Assembly: GCA_029238935.1 (NCBI GenBank)
Contig: JAQZBN010000038.1
Coordinates: 1-46,789 of the forward strand
DNA: 46,789 nt
Source of the DNA: Herbinix sp.
Lineage (GTDB): Bacteria; Bacillota; Clostridia; Lachnospirales; Lachnospiraceae
Reading direction: 5' to 3'
Every line of letters begins with the position of its first letter. The stretch's first letter is position 1. Positions 27,339-35,786 of this stretch are shown piece by piece. Both the position numbers and the translations under genes were made by a program. The notes under the pieces were generated by a model. It was given only the letters and a program-made list of their open reading frames with translations. It did not search any database and had not been told where the DNA came from.

Positions 27339-27356
27339 GTAACAATGTTTTGTTAC
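27339..27356. promoter_or_regulatory. Operator copy 2 (5' leader)
   Basis: GTAACAATGTTTTGTTAC, itself an inverted repeat GTAACA-N6-TGTTAC, between the transcription start and the ribosome-binding site. It is the exact reverse complement of copy 1. Confidence 0.8.
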
Positions 27357-27369
27357 ATCATCTATGGTG

Positions 27370-27398
27370 AGTGTAACAAAACATTGTTACGTTGTCAA
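27370..27398 (-). promoter_or_regulatory. Promoter of the bactofilin/ABC operon with operator in the spacer
   Basis: Minus strand TTGACA (27398-27393), 17 bp, TACACT (27375-27370). Operator copy 1 (27373-27390, GTAACAATGTTTTGTTAC on the minus strand) occupies essentially the whole spacer and runs into the -10 box. A protein bound there would sit between the two promoter elements, as MerR regulators do, although MerR promoters usually have a 19-bp spacer. Confidence 0.8.
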
Positions 27399-27633
27399 TA
27401 GGAATATGTAAATTTTTCTAAGTATTAATAAAAAGAAAGTGCAGTTTTACTATATATATTGCATTTAGTCTAGCAGACTCAAACTATATCAAATGATAAT
27501 ATCAACATCTAATTAATGGTAGAAATAGTAAACTGATTATTATATAATTATATAAACATTCGAAGCGGAGGCGATAGCGAATCGTAATAAACAGTTAAGT
27601 ACGGAACGATTATAATTTATGGAGGGTAAGTTG

Positions 27634-28146
27634 TTGTTAAGAACTATTATGATATTCCCACAATTTGAAAATATAAGTATAATAGACGATATTAGAAAGA
27701 AATATGACCCTTTATCTGAATTAGTACGACCACATATTACATTAGTGTTTCCATTTGAAAGTGAAATTAGCAATGATGACCTGGCACAATTATTAGAAAA
27801 AAGATTAATTGGGATAAATTCATTTGATATGACTTTGAATGGTTTTAGTAAGCGAAATGACAGATTTGGCAATTATCTATTTTTAAATATTACAAAGGGG
27901 ATAGATGAAGTTAAAAATATCCATAACATGCTTTATGAACATGAATTTAAAAAGTTTGATTTGGGATATGGATATGTTCCTCATATGACAGTGGGAAAAC
28001 TTTCAACGATACAATTATTAGATGAAGCGTTTGATGATATTTCTTTAAATTTTGAAATATTTAGTACAATAGTAGATAAGGTATCCGTTGAAATAATAGG
28101 AAAAAGTGAGGAATCAATTATTGCTATTGAAAAGAATTTAACTTGA
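27634..28146 (+). CDS. 2H phosphoesterase / 2'-5' RNA ligase-like protein
   Basis: About 170 residues with the two HxT/S-type motifs that define the 2H phosphoesterase superfamily: RPHITLVFPF (near residue 35) and VPHMTVGKL (near 119), about 85 apart as expected. Members open cyclic phosphates or act on 2'-5' RNA linkages; the substrate here is unknown. An ATG at 27619 exists, but GGAGGG lies inside that reading frame and points to a TTG start at 27631 or 27634 (5 or 8 nt away), which gives a protein beginning LRTIMIFPQF. Standing alone on the plus strand, 200 bases before the HTH-methyltransferase gene; both may act on RNA. Confidence 0.8.
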   Translation: MLRTIMIFPQFENISIIDDIRKKYDPLSELVRPHITLVFPFESEISNDDLAQLLEKRLIGINSFDMTLNGFSKRNDRFGNYLFLNITKGIDEVKNIHNMLYEHEFKKFDLGYGYVPHMTVGKLSTIQLLDEAFDDISLNFEIFSTIVDKVSVEIIGKSEESIIAIEKNLT

Positions 28147-28169
28147 CAACGGCCATTCAACAAGGCTGA

Positions 28170-28180
28170 CTTAATACGCA
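28170..28180 (+). repeat. Short direct repeat, left copy
   Basis: CTTAATACGCA, preceded by TGA. An identical 11-mer preceded by TGG lies at 29515-29525. The two copies bracket the HTH-methyltransferase gene, so they may mark an inserted unit. They are short enough to be chance. Confidence 0.4.
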
Positions 28181-28239
28181 GCCATTATCGATAGTGAATA
28201 ATAAAATTTATATTATATGTGACAATACAATTATTAGAG

Positions 28240-28258
28240 TATCAACCGTTAGTTGATA
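28240..28258. promoter_or_regulatory. Inverted repeat before the HTH-methyltransferase gene
   Basis: TATCAAC-CGTTA-GTTGATA, a perfect 7-bp inverted repeat about 85 bases before the start codon. It is a reasonable operator for the gene's own Xre-type domain; that link is inferred. Confidence 0.45.
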
Positions 28259-28343
28259 TCTAAGATATAAAGTTAAACCATCAATCCATTGCACTTGTTA
28301 GTTTTATACAGTAACATTAAACTAAAGACAAGGAGGAATTCAA

Positions 28344-29474
28344 ATGATTAACAAACTTGAAGTTGGTAAAAGAATCAGCAACCTACGAAAAACTCTTAAT
28401 TATTCACAATCAGAACTTGCCGAAAAACTCGATGTAAGTACACAAGCTGTTTCAAAGTGGGAAACAGGCGCTACCCTTCCAGATATCGAAATATTATTAA
28501 AAATTTCATGGATTTGCAATACTTCTATCAATGCGATACTTGAAGGTGATAATTTTATAGATGAAAATGTAGATATTGACAGAGGTCTTTTACGCTTGAA
28601 CAAACTTCTTATTTGCCCAAAATGCAAAAAGCTAATGAAGTTAAATATGCAGAAAAGTGACACTCTGATATATGAATGCGAAAATAATCATCAATTCCAT
28701 GTCGTTGATGGAGTAGTTGATTTTAGAACAAGGGAAATACCGGGCGAACAATGGTCTTTGAGCTACCGCAATTACGAGGAATACTTGCATGAACATTACT
28801 GGCCGTGTAATCCAAACTATAGCAGAGGTTTAAATCAATCTGATGTTATTTGGGATGAAATATCCGAACTTCGTCCACGAGTTATACTTGATATCGCTTG
28901 CGGAACCGGTCAAGGTATAAAGCATCAAATAAAACGCATAAATTGGCCTGTAACAATTATTATGGTTGATTTAAGCCATCGTATATTAAAATGGAACAAA
29001 ATTTTCTACTCAACCGAATGGAGAAACCCTTATGTTGAAATGATATATCTTGCTTGTGACGGAGCAAACTTGCCAATTCTGAGCGAATCTGTTGACCTTG
29101 TTTTCTCATATTCCGGTTATGAAAGTATGCAGGCAAAAATGATTGACGGCTTTCGTGAGGCAAACAGGGTTTTAAAAAGCAAAAAACATACTGTTTATAA
29201 TAAGTCTGTTATTGAAAGCTTCGAGAGTGAAAATTCATTAAAATGGATGAATCTTTTGCTTTCTTCTGTTAATGAAGAGGAAAAAGTATGGTGGAAGAAT
29301 GAATTTGTTGATGTCGAGCGCTGGCTTAGTATTTGTACATCTTCAGGATTTATAGTAAATAAAAGTACTCAAATTTATGGTGAACTACCTATTCCTGATT
29401 ATGATACATTTCCTTTTGAAAACGAAATGGCTCAATGGATGGCTCAATACATTTTTGTTTCCCAAAAACCCTAG
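28344..29474 (+). CDS. Xre HTH - zinc finger - SAM methyltransferase fusion
   Basis: 376 residues in three parts. Residues 8-62 are an Xre/Cro helix-turn-helix (SQSELAEKLDVSTQAVSKWE). Residues ~90-125 are a zinc site of CPKC (91-94) with C112 and H116 (ECENNHQF), spaced like the N-terminal zinc domain of RlmA-type 23S rRNA methyltransferases. Residues ~170-376 are a class I SAM methyltransferase with motif I ILDIACGTG (181-189) and the acidic IIMVDLS after it. The protein may thus combine self-regulation with RNA or small-molecule methylation. AAGGAGG is 7 nt before the ATG. The zinc-methyltransferase half resembles RlmA, which can confer antibiotic tolerance; the rest is inference. Confidence 0.8.
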   Translation: MINKLEVGKRISNLRKTLNYSQSELAEKLDVSTQAVSKWETGATLPDIEILLKISWICNTSINAILEGDNFIDENVDIDRGLLRLNKLLICPKCKKLMKLNMQKSDTLIYECENNHQFHVVDGVVDFRTREIPGEQWSLSYRNYEEYLHEHYWPCNPNYSRGLNQSDVIWDEISELRPRVILDIACGTGQGIKHQIKRINWPVTIIMVDLSHRILKWNKIFYSTEWRNPYVEMIYLACDGANLPILSESVDLVFSYSGYESMQAKMIDGFREANRVLKSKKHTVYNKSVIESFESENSLKWMNLLLSSVNEEEKVWWKNEFVDVERWLSICTSSGFIVNKSTQIYGELPIPDYDTFPFENEMAQWMAQYIFVSQKP

Positions 29475-29514
29475 TACATATTATAAGCATAATCTACAAA
29501 TTGGCTTAATACGC

Positions 29515-29525
29515 AATATTTCATA
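29515..29525 (+). repeat. Short direct repeat, right copy
   Basis: CTTAATACGCA, 41 bases after the stop of the HTH-methyltransferase gene; matches the copy at 28170-28180. Confidence 0.4.
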
Positions 29526-29562
29526 ATCTCGAATCAAAATACATCCAATATACTACATTTTT

Positions 29563-29588
29563 AGAACAGTTTCGGCTGTTCTTTTTTG
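29563..29588 (+). terminator. Terminator of the HTH-methyltransferase gene
   Basis: AGAACAG (29563-29569), loop TTTCGG, CTGTTCT (29576-29582), then TTTTT. Confidence 0.85.
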
Positions 29589-29664
29589 TGTCTACATATA
29601 GGTTAATTTTATTTAGTCGATATCCTATTTGTACTATTTAAATACATTTAAAAGGAGAAATGCC

Positions 29665-29724
29665 ATGATTTCATCAAGAAAACAATCATTAAGGAGGAAG
29701 CATTATGTACACATTTTACGCTGA
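29665..29724 (+). CDS. Possible 19-residue peptide
   Basis: MISSRKQSLRRKHYVHILR, highly basic, with AAAAGGAG spaced 7 nt before the ATG. It may be a small peptide, a leader, or the remnant of a lost gene. There is no known family, and the case rests only on the ribosome-binding site. Confidence 0.25.
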   Translation: MISSRKQSLRRKHYVHILR

Positions 29725-29761
29725 TAGTCTAGAGGTATATCGACTACATAAAATCAGGTAA
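29705..29761 (+). CDS. Possible 18-residue peptide overlapping the previous one
   Basis: MYTFYADSLEVYRLHKIR in another frame, with AAGGAGG 7 nt before its ATG. The ribosome-binding site lies inside the previous tiny frame, so the two could be coupled. It may be a decayed gene start. The rest of the 29475-29900 gap holds two terminators and nothing else. Confidence 0.25.
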   Translation: MYTFYADSLEVYRLHKIR

Positions 29762-29824
29762 AACAATTATTTCTCCAATAACTGCATTAATTATATCAAA
29801 TAGTTTTTCTAATTATCTTCTTAT

Positions 29825-29886
29825 AAAAAAGTCACAGTATACAGAAGCGGATTCTTTTTCTTGACTCTGCAACCGTATACTGTGAC
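29825..29886 (-). terminator. Terminator of tyrS
   Basis: GTCACAGTATAC (29831-29842) pairs perfectly with GTATACTGTGAC (29875-29886); on the minus strand TTTTTT follows. Confidence 0.88.
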
Positions 29887-29900
29887 CCTACTTGATTGAT

Positions 29901-31136
29901 TTACTCAAATATTAATCGAACAAATTTCTTTTTACCGATCTTTAAAACCGTTTCTTTTTGATCCATTAAGAAATTGAAATCCGTAATTCGTTCTTGATTA
30001 CACTGAACTCCTCCCTGGTTTACCATACGACGAAACTCACTTCCGGACGGAACGATCTTATGCTCCACCAGATACGGGATAATATCCAGTATTGTTTTAC
30101 AGACTGAGGAAAGTTTTATCTCCGGCATATCTTCTGGTATTTCACCTTTTTGAAAAACTATATGAAAGTACTCTATCGCTTTATCAACGTCTTCTTTGGT
30201 ATGATATAGCCCTGTTATAATTCTAGCTAACTCCAGTTTTATATTTCTTGGATTTTCCCCTGCTTCCATGGAAGCTTTCAGCTCATCTATCCGATCCGGG
30301 TGTTCATCCGTGGCAAGTTCAAAATAACGTAAGATTAGATGATCCGGTATTTCCATAACCTTTTTAAACATTACCTCAGCAGGTTCGAAGATCCCAATGT
30401 AATTGCCCAGGCTCTTACTCATCTTTTCTACACCGTCAAGCCCCTCCAAGATAGGCATAAAGAGAGCAATCTGCTGCTCCTTCCCCATACTTTTTTGTAA
30501 GGTTCTTCCCATCAATATATTAAAGGTTTGATCGGTTCCTCCAAGTTCAATATCTGCATTAATCTCAACTGAATCATATCCTTGCATTAAAGGATAGAAA
30601 AATTCATGAAGCCCAATGGGCTCCTTCCTCTGGAATCGGCCTTGAAAATCATCTCGTTCCAAAAGTCTTGCTACGGTTGTACTGGCAGCTAATTGTATCA
30701 CATCACTAAAATTTAATTTCGATAGCCATTCACTATTAAATCTTACGGTAGTCTTACTGGGATCTATAATTTTAAAAATCTGTTCTGTATAGGTCTTTGC
30801 ATTTTGAAGGACTTGTTCATCGGTCAGTGGTTTTCGCGTCTTTGATTTTCCGGTGGGATCACCTATTTTACCGGTAAAGTCTCCAATAATAATAATTGCC
30901 TCATGCCCAAGTTCCTGCATCTGTTTAATTTTTCTGAGAACTACGGCATGCCCCAGGTGAATGTCTGGTGCACTGGGGTCCAATCCAAGCTTTATAATTA
31001 AACTTCGATTTTGCTCCGTAGCTTTCGTTAATTTTTCTTTTAACTCATCCTCCGAAATCAGTTCAGCAGCCCCTTTTTTGATGATTTTAATTTGCTCCTC
31101 AATGGGGCAAAATTCCTTTTGAATACTTTCTTTCAT
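29901..31136 (-). CDS. tyrS: Tyrosyl-tRNA synthetase
   Basis: Charges tRNA-Tyr with tyrosine. 411 residues, full length. Class I motif HLGH (60-63) after DPSAPDI, the tyrosine pocket with QGYDSVEINADIELGGTDQ, the KMSKS loop GVEKMSKSLGN (~238), and a C-terminal S4 RNA-binding domain (~340-411, VPSGSEFRRMVNQGGVQ). It belongs to the type-2 TyrRS branch (TyrZ-like of Bacillus) judging by HLGH and KMSKS. AAAGGAG is 8 nt before the ATG. It is alone in its unit and is controlled by a tyrosine T-box, whereas the aro-tyrA operon in this window is not. Confidence 0.95.
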   Translation of the reverse strand: MKESIQKEFCPIEEQIKIIKKGAAELISEDELKEKLTKATEQNRSLIIKLGLDPSAPDIHLGHAVVLRKIKQMQELGHEAIIIIGDFTGKIGDPTGKSKTRKPLTDEQVLQNAKTYTEQIFKIIDPSKTTVRFNSEWLSKLNFSDVIQLAASTTVARLLERDDFQGRFQRKEPIGLHEFFYPLMQGYDSVEINADIELGGTDQTFNILMGRTLQKSMGKEQQIALFMPILEGLDGVEKMSKSLGNYIGIFEPAEVMFKKVMEIPDHLILRYFELATDEHPDRIDELKASMEAGENPRNIKLELARIITGLYHTKEDVDKAIEYFHIVFQKGEIPEDMPEIKLSSVCKTILDIIPYLVEHKIVPSGSEFRRMVNQGGVQCNQERITDFNFLMDQKETVLKIGKKKFVRLIFE

Positions 31137-31229
31137 AATAATACTCCTTTCATAGTTCCAATGATTATAATAAGTTTTGATTATTATAAGGAAGAAGCCT
31201 TGATTAAGAGAAAATTAGGTTTTTTGAAT

Positions 31230-31563
31230 CAAAAAATCCCACACCTCTATCATCTAGAGGGCGGGATAAACTCGCGGTACCACCTCATATTTATTTACTG
31301 CTTACACAGCAAACCTCTTTGAGTACGCCAAATATGTCTGTAATATTCCAGACAACCAATGTGGTTATACTCTAGCACGATAACGGGTGCAGGGCTCCGT
31401 CAACAGCCTACTAAGATTCTCCTTCAGGGATACTCTGTTTGGTGTGAAGCTCAAAGACGTATTCAGAATTTACTTTCTTGCACCTCTCATCAACCGGTTA
31501 CTTTCTGTTAGAAAATTTACATTCTTACTCTTTCTTATCATCGCTTTTTCTTTATAATAATTG
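31230..31563 (-). promoter_or_regulatory. Tyrosine T-box leader of tyrS
   Basis: On the minus strand the T-box sequence AGGTGGTACCGCG is at 31285-31273. It is followed by the terminator stem ATCCCGCCCTCTA/TAGAGGTGTGGGAT (31267-31236) and a T-run ending at 31231. Upstream in stem I, CTGAATACGTC carries a UAC codon at 31461-31459 in the place of the specifier. Uncharged tRNA-Tyr should pair with the T-box and allow read-through into tyrS. Stem I is not fully drawn out here. Confidence 0.93.
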
Positions 31564-31569
31564 TTAGCT

Positions 31570-31598
31570 AGTATAGACCTATCTTCTGAGAATGTCAA
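31570..31598 (-). promoter_or_regulatory. Consensus promoter of the tyrS T-box leader
   Basis: Minus strand TTGACA (31598-31593), 17 bp, TATACT (31575-31570). Transcription should begin near 31563, giving a leader of about 430 bases. Confidence 0.85.
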
Positions 31599-31739
31599 GA
31601 TAGATTTTTTCGGGAATTCATTCATTCAAAGTCAATTTAAATCCGATTATACTAATCCGTGTTTATAAATAGCCTTAATTCAGAACTAAAAGCAAAGATA
31701 TAATCATTGAAATCAATTATTTAATTATGAAATTAATTT

Positions 31740-31870
31740 TAAATTTATTTTGCCATTTTAATTCATAATTTTGTTCCCAATTTTAATTCGCAATTTTAAA
31801 CTAGTAATTTTAGTTCTCAATTTTAATTCGAATTTAGTTCCCAATGTTAAATCGCAATTTATACTAAACT
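31740..31870. repeat. Degenerate AT-rich repeats
   Basis: Variants of GTTCCCAATTTTAATTCGCA begin at 31773, 31813 and 31837, with partial copies before. They lie in the gap between the tyrS promoter and the end of the ABC gene; no gene or clear terminator is seen in 31600-31914. Confidence 0.55.
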
Positions 31871-31914
31871 TTTTTCTATCCAGTTAAACTTAATTTACAC
31901 TTTTTTCTTATCAT

Positions 31915-33708
31915 CTACTCAAACTGTGATTGATAAAGTCTGTAATAAAAGCCTTCCTTCTTCATCAGTTCCTGATGGTTTCCCTGCTCTACCACATTAC
32001 CCTGATCAACAACTAATATATTATCCGCTCCTTGAATGGTAGATAAACGATGTGCAATAACAAAGCAAGTCTTATCCTCCATTAATTTGCGCATAGCTTG
32101 TTGAATTTTGATCTCAGTACGGGTATCTACGTTAGAAGTTGCTTCATCAAGAATTAACATTTTAGCATCCAATAACATTGCTCTGGCAATGGTTAATAAT
32201 TGCTTTTGTCCTTTGGAAATATTAATACCATCTTCATTTACGATCGTCTCATAGCCCTCCGGAAGTCGTTTGATAAAAGAATGTATACCAGCCATTTTTG
32301 CAGCTGCAATAACTTCTTCCTTCGTAGCATTTTCTTTACCATAGGCAATATTATCAAAGATAGTACCCTGGAATAACCAAGTATCTTGTAATACCATGGC
32401 AAAGGATTTTCGAAGACTTTTTCTAGTATAATCTCTGGTATCGTTATGATCTACAAAAATTCCACCCTGCCACACATCATAAAACCGCATCAAAAGATTA
32501 ATAATTGTTGTTTTTCCTGCTCCGGTTGGTCCTACTATTGCAGTCAGACTACCGGGGTTTGCGTGAAGATTAAGTTTTTTAATGATTTCCTTCTCCGGCA
32601 GATAGCCAAAGGATACCTCTTTCATGACGACATCACCGCTTACTTCAGAGAGCTCCTTTGCTTGTTCCCGATCTAAAGCTTCCGGTTGTTCATCGATTAA
32701 CTTAAATACCCTCTCCGCTGCTGCCGCTGCGGATTGCAATTCACTGATGATATTTGCTGCTTCATTGATCGGACCGGAAAATTTACGACTATATAGTACA
32801 AAGGAGGATATATTACCTAAGGTCATCCGTCCAAACAGATATAGAATCGCTCCGAAAACAGTAATCAAAGAAAGTGATAGGTTGTTAATAAAATTAACAG
32901 ATGGCCCTACCATACTTCCATAATATTCAGCACTGTAATATGCTTCCACTGCTTCTTTATTTACCTGGTCAAACCGTTCCATGATGGTGTCCTCTGCTGC
33001 ATAGGCTTTGATGGTTTTCTGACCGGATACCATTTCCTCTGTAAAACCATTGAGTTCTCCGAGTTTTGCAGAGCGTTTACGAAATAAAGGTCTTACCTTC
33101 TTTGACATGTATCTTGTATAGAAAATAGACAGCGGTATGGTAACCAACATCACCAGTACCAATTGAGGTGATATGATGATCATCATGATAAATGATCCGA
33201 TTACTGTAATTAAGCTGGCACAAATCTGGACAACGTCGGTGGAAAGGGAGGTATTGATGGTATCAATATCATAGGAAATTCGACTGATGATATCACCCGC
33301 TTGATTAACATCAAAAAAACCCACCGGAAGATCGACTAATTTTACGAATACATCCTCTCTCATCTGACGTACTATTTTCTGACTGATATGGATCATCAGA
33401 ACGGCTAAAACATAGGATAAGATCGAAGATAGAATGTAAAATATAATCATCAACACAGCATAATGGAATACTGTTTTGAAGATGACAAACCCTTTTCCAG
33501 GTTGAATCGCATCAATCGCATATCCTGAAAGCATCGGCCCTACAAGGGAAAGCAGGTTGCTGACAATTGTAAGTATGATTGCCATGGACAGCAACAATTT
33601 GTATTGATAAACATATTTCCACAAACGTTGTATCACATATTTTGTATCCTTAGGCTTATCTGATTTTTCACTAATTTTTCTTTTGGCAGCCGGGGCATCT
33701 GCAGGCAT
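31915..33708 (-). CDS. Heterodimeric ABC multidrug-type exporter, subunit with catalytic Glu
   Basis: About 597 residues: six-helix membrane domain then ATPase. Walker A GPTGAGKTT (~393-401), Walker B MLILDEATSNVD with Glu ~522, switch IAHRLST with His ~553; but the signature is ISKGQ instead of LSGGQ. This matches one half of asymmetric exporters such as YheI/YheH, BmrC/BmrD and TM287/288. The start is uncertain: the frame opens at a TTG (33738), an ATG at 33732 has no ribosome-binding site, and GAGGTGA stands 6 nt before the ATG at 33708, which I choose. It pairs with the gene just upstream. Drugs, lipids or peptides are possible cargo. Confidence 0.85.
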   Translation of the reverse strand: MPADAPAAKRKISEKSDKPKDTKYVIQRLWKYVYQYKLLLSMAIILTIVSNLLSLVGPMLSGYAIDAIQPGKGFVIFKTVFHYAVLMIIFYILSSILSYVLAVLMIHISQKIVRQMREDVFVKLVDLPVGFFDVNQAGDIISRISYDIDTINTSLSTDVVQICASLITVIGSFIMMIIISPQLVLVMLVTIPLSIFYTRYMSKKVRPLFRKRSAKLGELNGFTEEMVSGQKTIKAYAAEDTIMERFDQVNKEAVEAYYSAEYYGSMVGPSVNFINNLSLSLITVFGAILYLFGRMTLGNISSFVLYSRKFSGPINEAANIISELQSAAAAAERVFKLIDEQPEALDREQAKELSEVSGDVVMKEVSFGYLPEKEIIKKLNLHANPGSLTAIVGPTGAGKTTIINLLMRFYDVWQGGIFVDHNDTRDYTRKSLRKSFAMVLQDTWLFQGTIFDNIAYGKENATKEEVIAAAKMAGIHSFIKRLPEGYETIVNEDGINISKGQKQLLTIARAMLLDAKMLILDEATSNVDTRTEIKIQQAMRKLMEDKTCFVIAHRLSTIQGADNILVVDQGNVVEQGNHQELMKKEGFYYRLYQSQFE

Positions 33709-33827
33709 TTTAGTCACCTCATTTTCTTCCATGATCAAATCTACAAAGTTTTTCGTGGTTTCAATTTTGATTTTTATTTACACCGAACTAAAAACTATCT
33801 CCATTCCAGTTATGATATATATTTATA

Positions 33828-35534
33828 CTACATCAACTGGGATTGATAAATCTCCTGATATACTTCGCAATTAGCGAGTAAATCTTCATGGGATCCATAA
33901 CCAACCATTTGGCCATCTTCGATAACAAGAATATGGTCCATTTTCATCACTGAGCTGATTCTTTGAGCTATCATAATGGTCGTTGTATTCTGATAATGTT
34001 CCCTGATCGCCTTCCGAAGAAGCGAATCTGTTTTATAATCCAAAGCACTGGAGGAATCATCTAATATTAATATATCGGGTTTCCCAGCCAAGGCACGAGA
34101 TATTAATAATCTCTGTTTTTGCCCTCCGCTTAAATTACTACCTTTAATTGCTAATTTGAACTCAAAGGTATCGTCCAAATCATCTATAAATGCACTAGCT
34201 TGAGCATGCTCTGCTGCCACTCTGGCTTGATCCTGATCAATATTACGACCAAGATTTATATTCTCATTGACTGTATCTGCAAATAATACATCATTTTGAA
34301 AAACCACTCCAAACTTCTTCCTTAATTGCTGCTTATCAAAGGATCTGATATCTTTTCCTTCTATTGTAATGTTGCCATCGGTTACATCATAAAAACGCAT
34401 CAGTAAATTGATTAACGTAGTCTTTCCGGAACCGGTCGAACCGATAATTCCCAAACTCTCTCCACGTTTTAAGGAAAAGTCAATATCAGAAATACAGGGC
34501 TCATTCGTATAAGAAAAAGTGACATGGTGAAAAGCAATATGTTCTTTCGAATCACTATTCTCATTTACTGTCTGATCTATAACCTTCAGATCATCCTCCA
34601 CCAGAAGAACTTGGGACAAACGATCTGCGGATGCACTCGCTTTTGAAAAGTTTACAAATATTCTCGTGATTGCCATGACTGCTTGAAGCATAATCGTAAA
34701 GTAAGACAAAAAAGCAACAATTTTTCCGGGTTCAGATGCACCACTGTTAACACGAAATGCTCCAACTACCACTACGAGAGTCAAACCGATGTTTAACAGC
34801 AGATTCATTACGGGATTTGTAATCGCCATGGTGGTTCCTGCTTTTAGTTCTTTCTCCACAACTTCATTATTCACGTCAAAAAACCGGTTCTTCTCATAGG
34901 CTGTTTTTGATAAAGCCTTAATGACACGAATACCGGTAATATTTTCTCTTACTACTCTGACCATGTGATCCGTAGTAAGCTGTAATTTTTTATATAGGGG
35001 GATTCCTTTTTTGGATACAAGATAAACTACATAAGCCAGAAATGGAAATACACCAACTAAAACCAGTGTCAGCACCGGTTCTAATGTACTTGTTATAATG
35101 ATTCCACCCACTAAAATAATCGGCGCTCTAACACCAAGACGCTGCATCATACCAATCATTTGGTGAATATTATATGTATCCGTTGTCATTCGGGAAACCA
35201 GTGATGGAACTGAAAAATGATCCAATTGTGTTCCGGAAAGACTTAGTATTTTAACGAATAAGTCATGACGAAGGTTCTCAGTCGTATCCCTTGCAACTCT
35301 TGATGCCATTCGATTCGCTAAGATATTACAGCTTCTTGCACCGATGGAAAGCAATATCATGATCACGCCCCACCATAATATGTATGAAATTTCTCCTAAG
35401 GGAATGATATCATCTATGATATAAGCCAAGACCCAAGGCAGTCCCAAATCCATGAAGGTACCGGACACCTTGATAAGAAAGCCTAGAAACATACGAAATG
35501 TATACGGTTTTAAATATGATAGAACTTTTTTCAA
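33828..35534 (-). CDS. Heterodimeric ABC multidrug-type exporter, degenerate subunit
   Basis: 568 residues with the same domain order. Walker A GSTGSGKTT (365-373) and signature LSGGQKQ (~468-474) are normal, but Walker B reads ILILDDSSSALD, with Asp 493 for the catalytic Glu, and the switch histidine is Gln 524 (IAQRISS). These changes fall in the same composite site as the partner's ISKGQ, so one ATP site is expected to be slow or inactive and the other fully active, as in known asymmetric exporters. GGGGG is 7 nt before the ATG. First gene of the pair; no MarR- or GntR-type regulator is adjacent. Confidence 0.88.
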   Translation of the reverse strand: MKKVLSYLKPYTFRMFLGFLIKVSGTFMDLGLPWVLAYIIDDIIPLGEISYILWWGVIMILLSIGARSCNILANRMASRVARDTTENLRHDLFVKILSLSGTQLDHFSVPSLVSRMTTDTYNIHQMIGMMQRLGVRAPIILVGGIIITSTLEPVLTLVLVGVFPFLAYVVYLVSKKGIPLYKKLQLTTDHMVRVVRENITGIRVIKALSKTAYEKNRFFDVNNEVVEKELKAGTTMAITNPVMNLLLNIGLTLVVVVGAFRVNSGASEPGKIVAFLSYFTIMLQAVMAITRIFVNFSKASASADRLSQVLLVEDDLKVIDQTVNENSDSKEHIAFHHVTFSYTNEPCISDIDFSLKRGESLGIIGSTGSGKTTLINLLMRFYDVTDGNITIEGKDIRSFDKQQLRKKFGVVFQNDVLFADTVNENINLGRNIDQDQARVAAEHAQASAFIDDLDDTFEFKLAIKGSNLSGGQKQRLLISRALAGKPDILILDDSSSALDYKTDSLLRKAIREHYQNTTTIMIAQRISSVMKMDHILVIEDGQMVGYGSHEDLLANCEVYQEIYQSQLM

Positions 35535-35705
35535 TGCTGTTACCCCCTGTGGTCATTAGGTTAGGTATTATATGAAACCTTTTACAAACACAAGTACTAT
35601 TCTAGCACCATCCTTTTCCAACGTCAAGGCTAAGTGGAAATTGTATCCTTATTTTACTTCTCGATTAGGATGCTTTACTAAGATCCACCTTTCTACTTAA
35701 TGTAG

Positions 35706-35750
35706 TTTGATACTATCCTCTCCTTACCAAAAGAATAAAATAGTATCAAA
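35706..35750. repeat. Inverted repeat in the gap beside the kinase-like gene
   Basis: TTTGATACTAT (35706-35716) pairs perfectly with ATAGTATCAAA (35740-35750), loop 23 bases. It lies just past the stop of the minus-strand APH-like gene; lacking a T-run it is a weak terminator at best, or a binding site. Confidence 0.5.
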
Positions 35751-35786
35751 ATACATGGTTCTAAACAATTGGTTAACTTCCATAGA

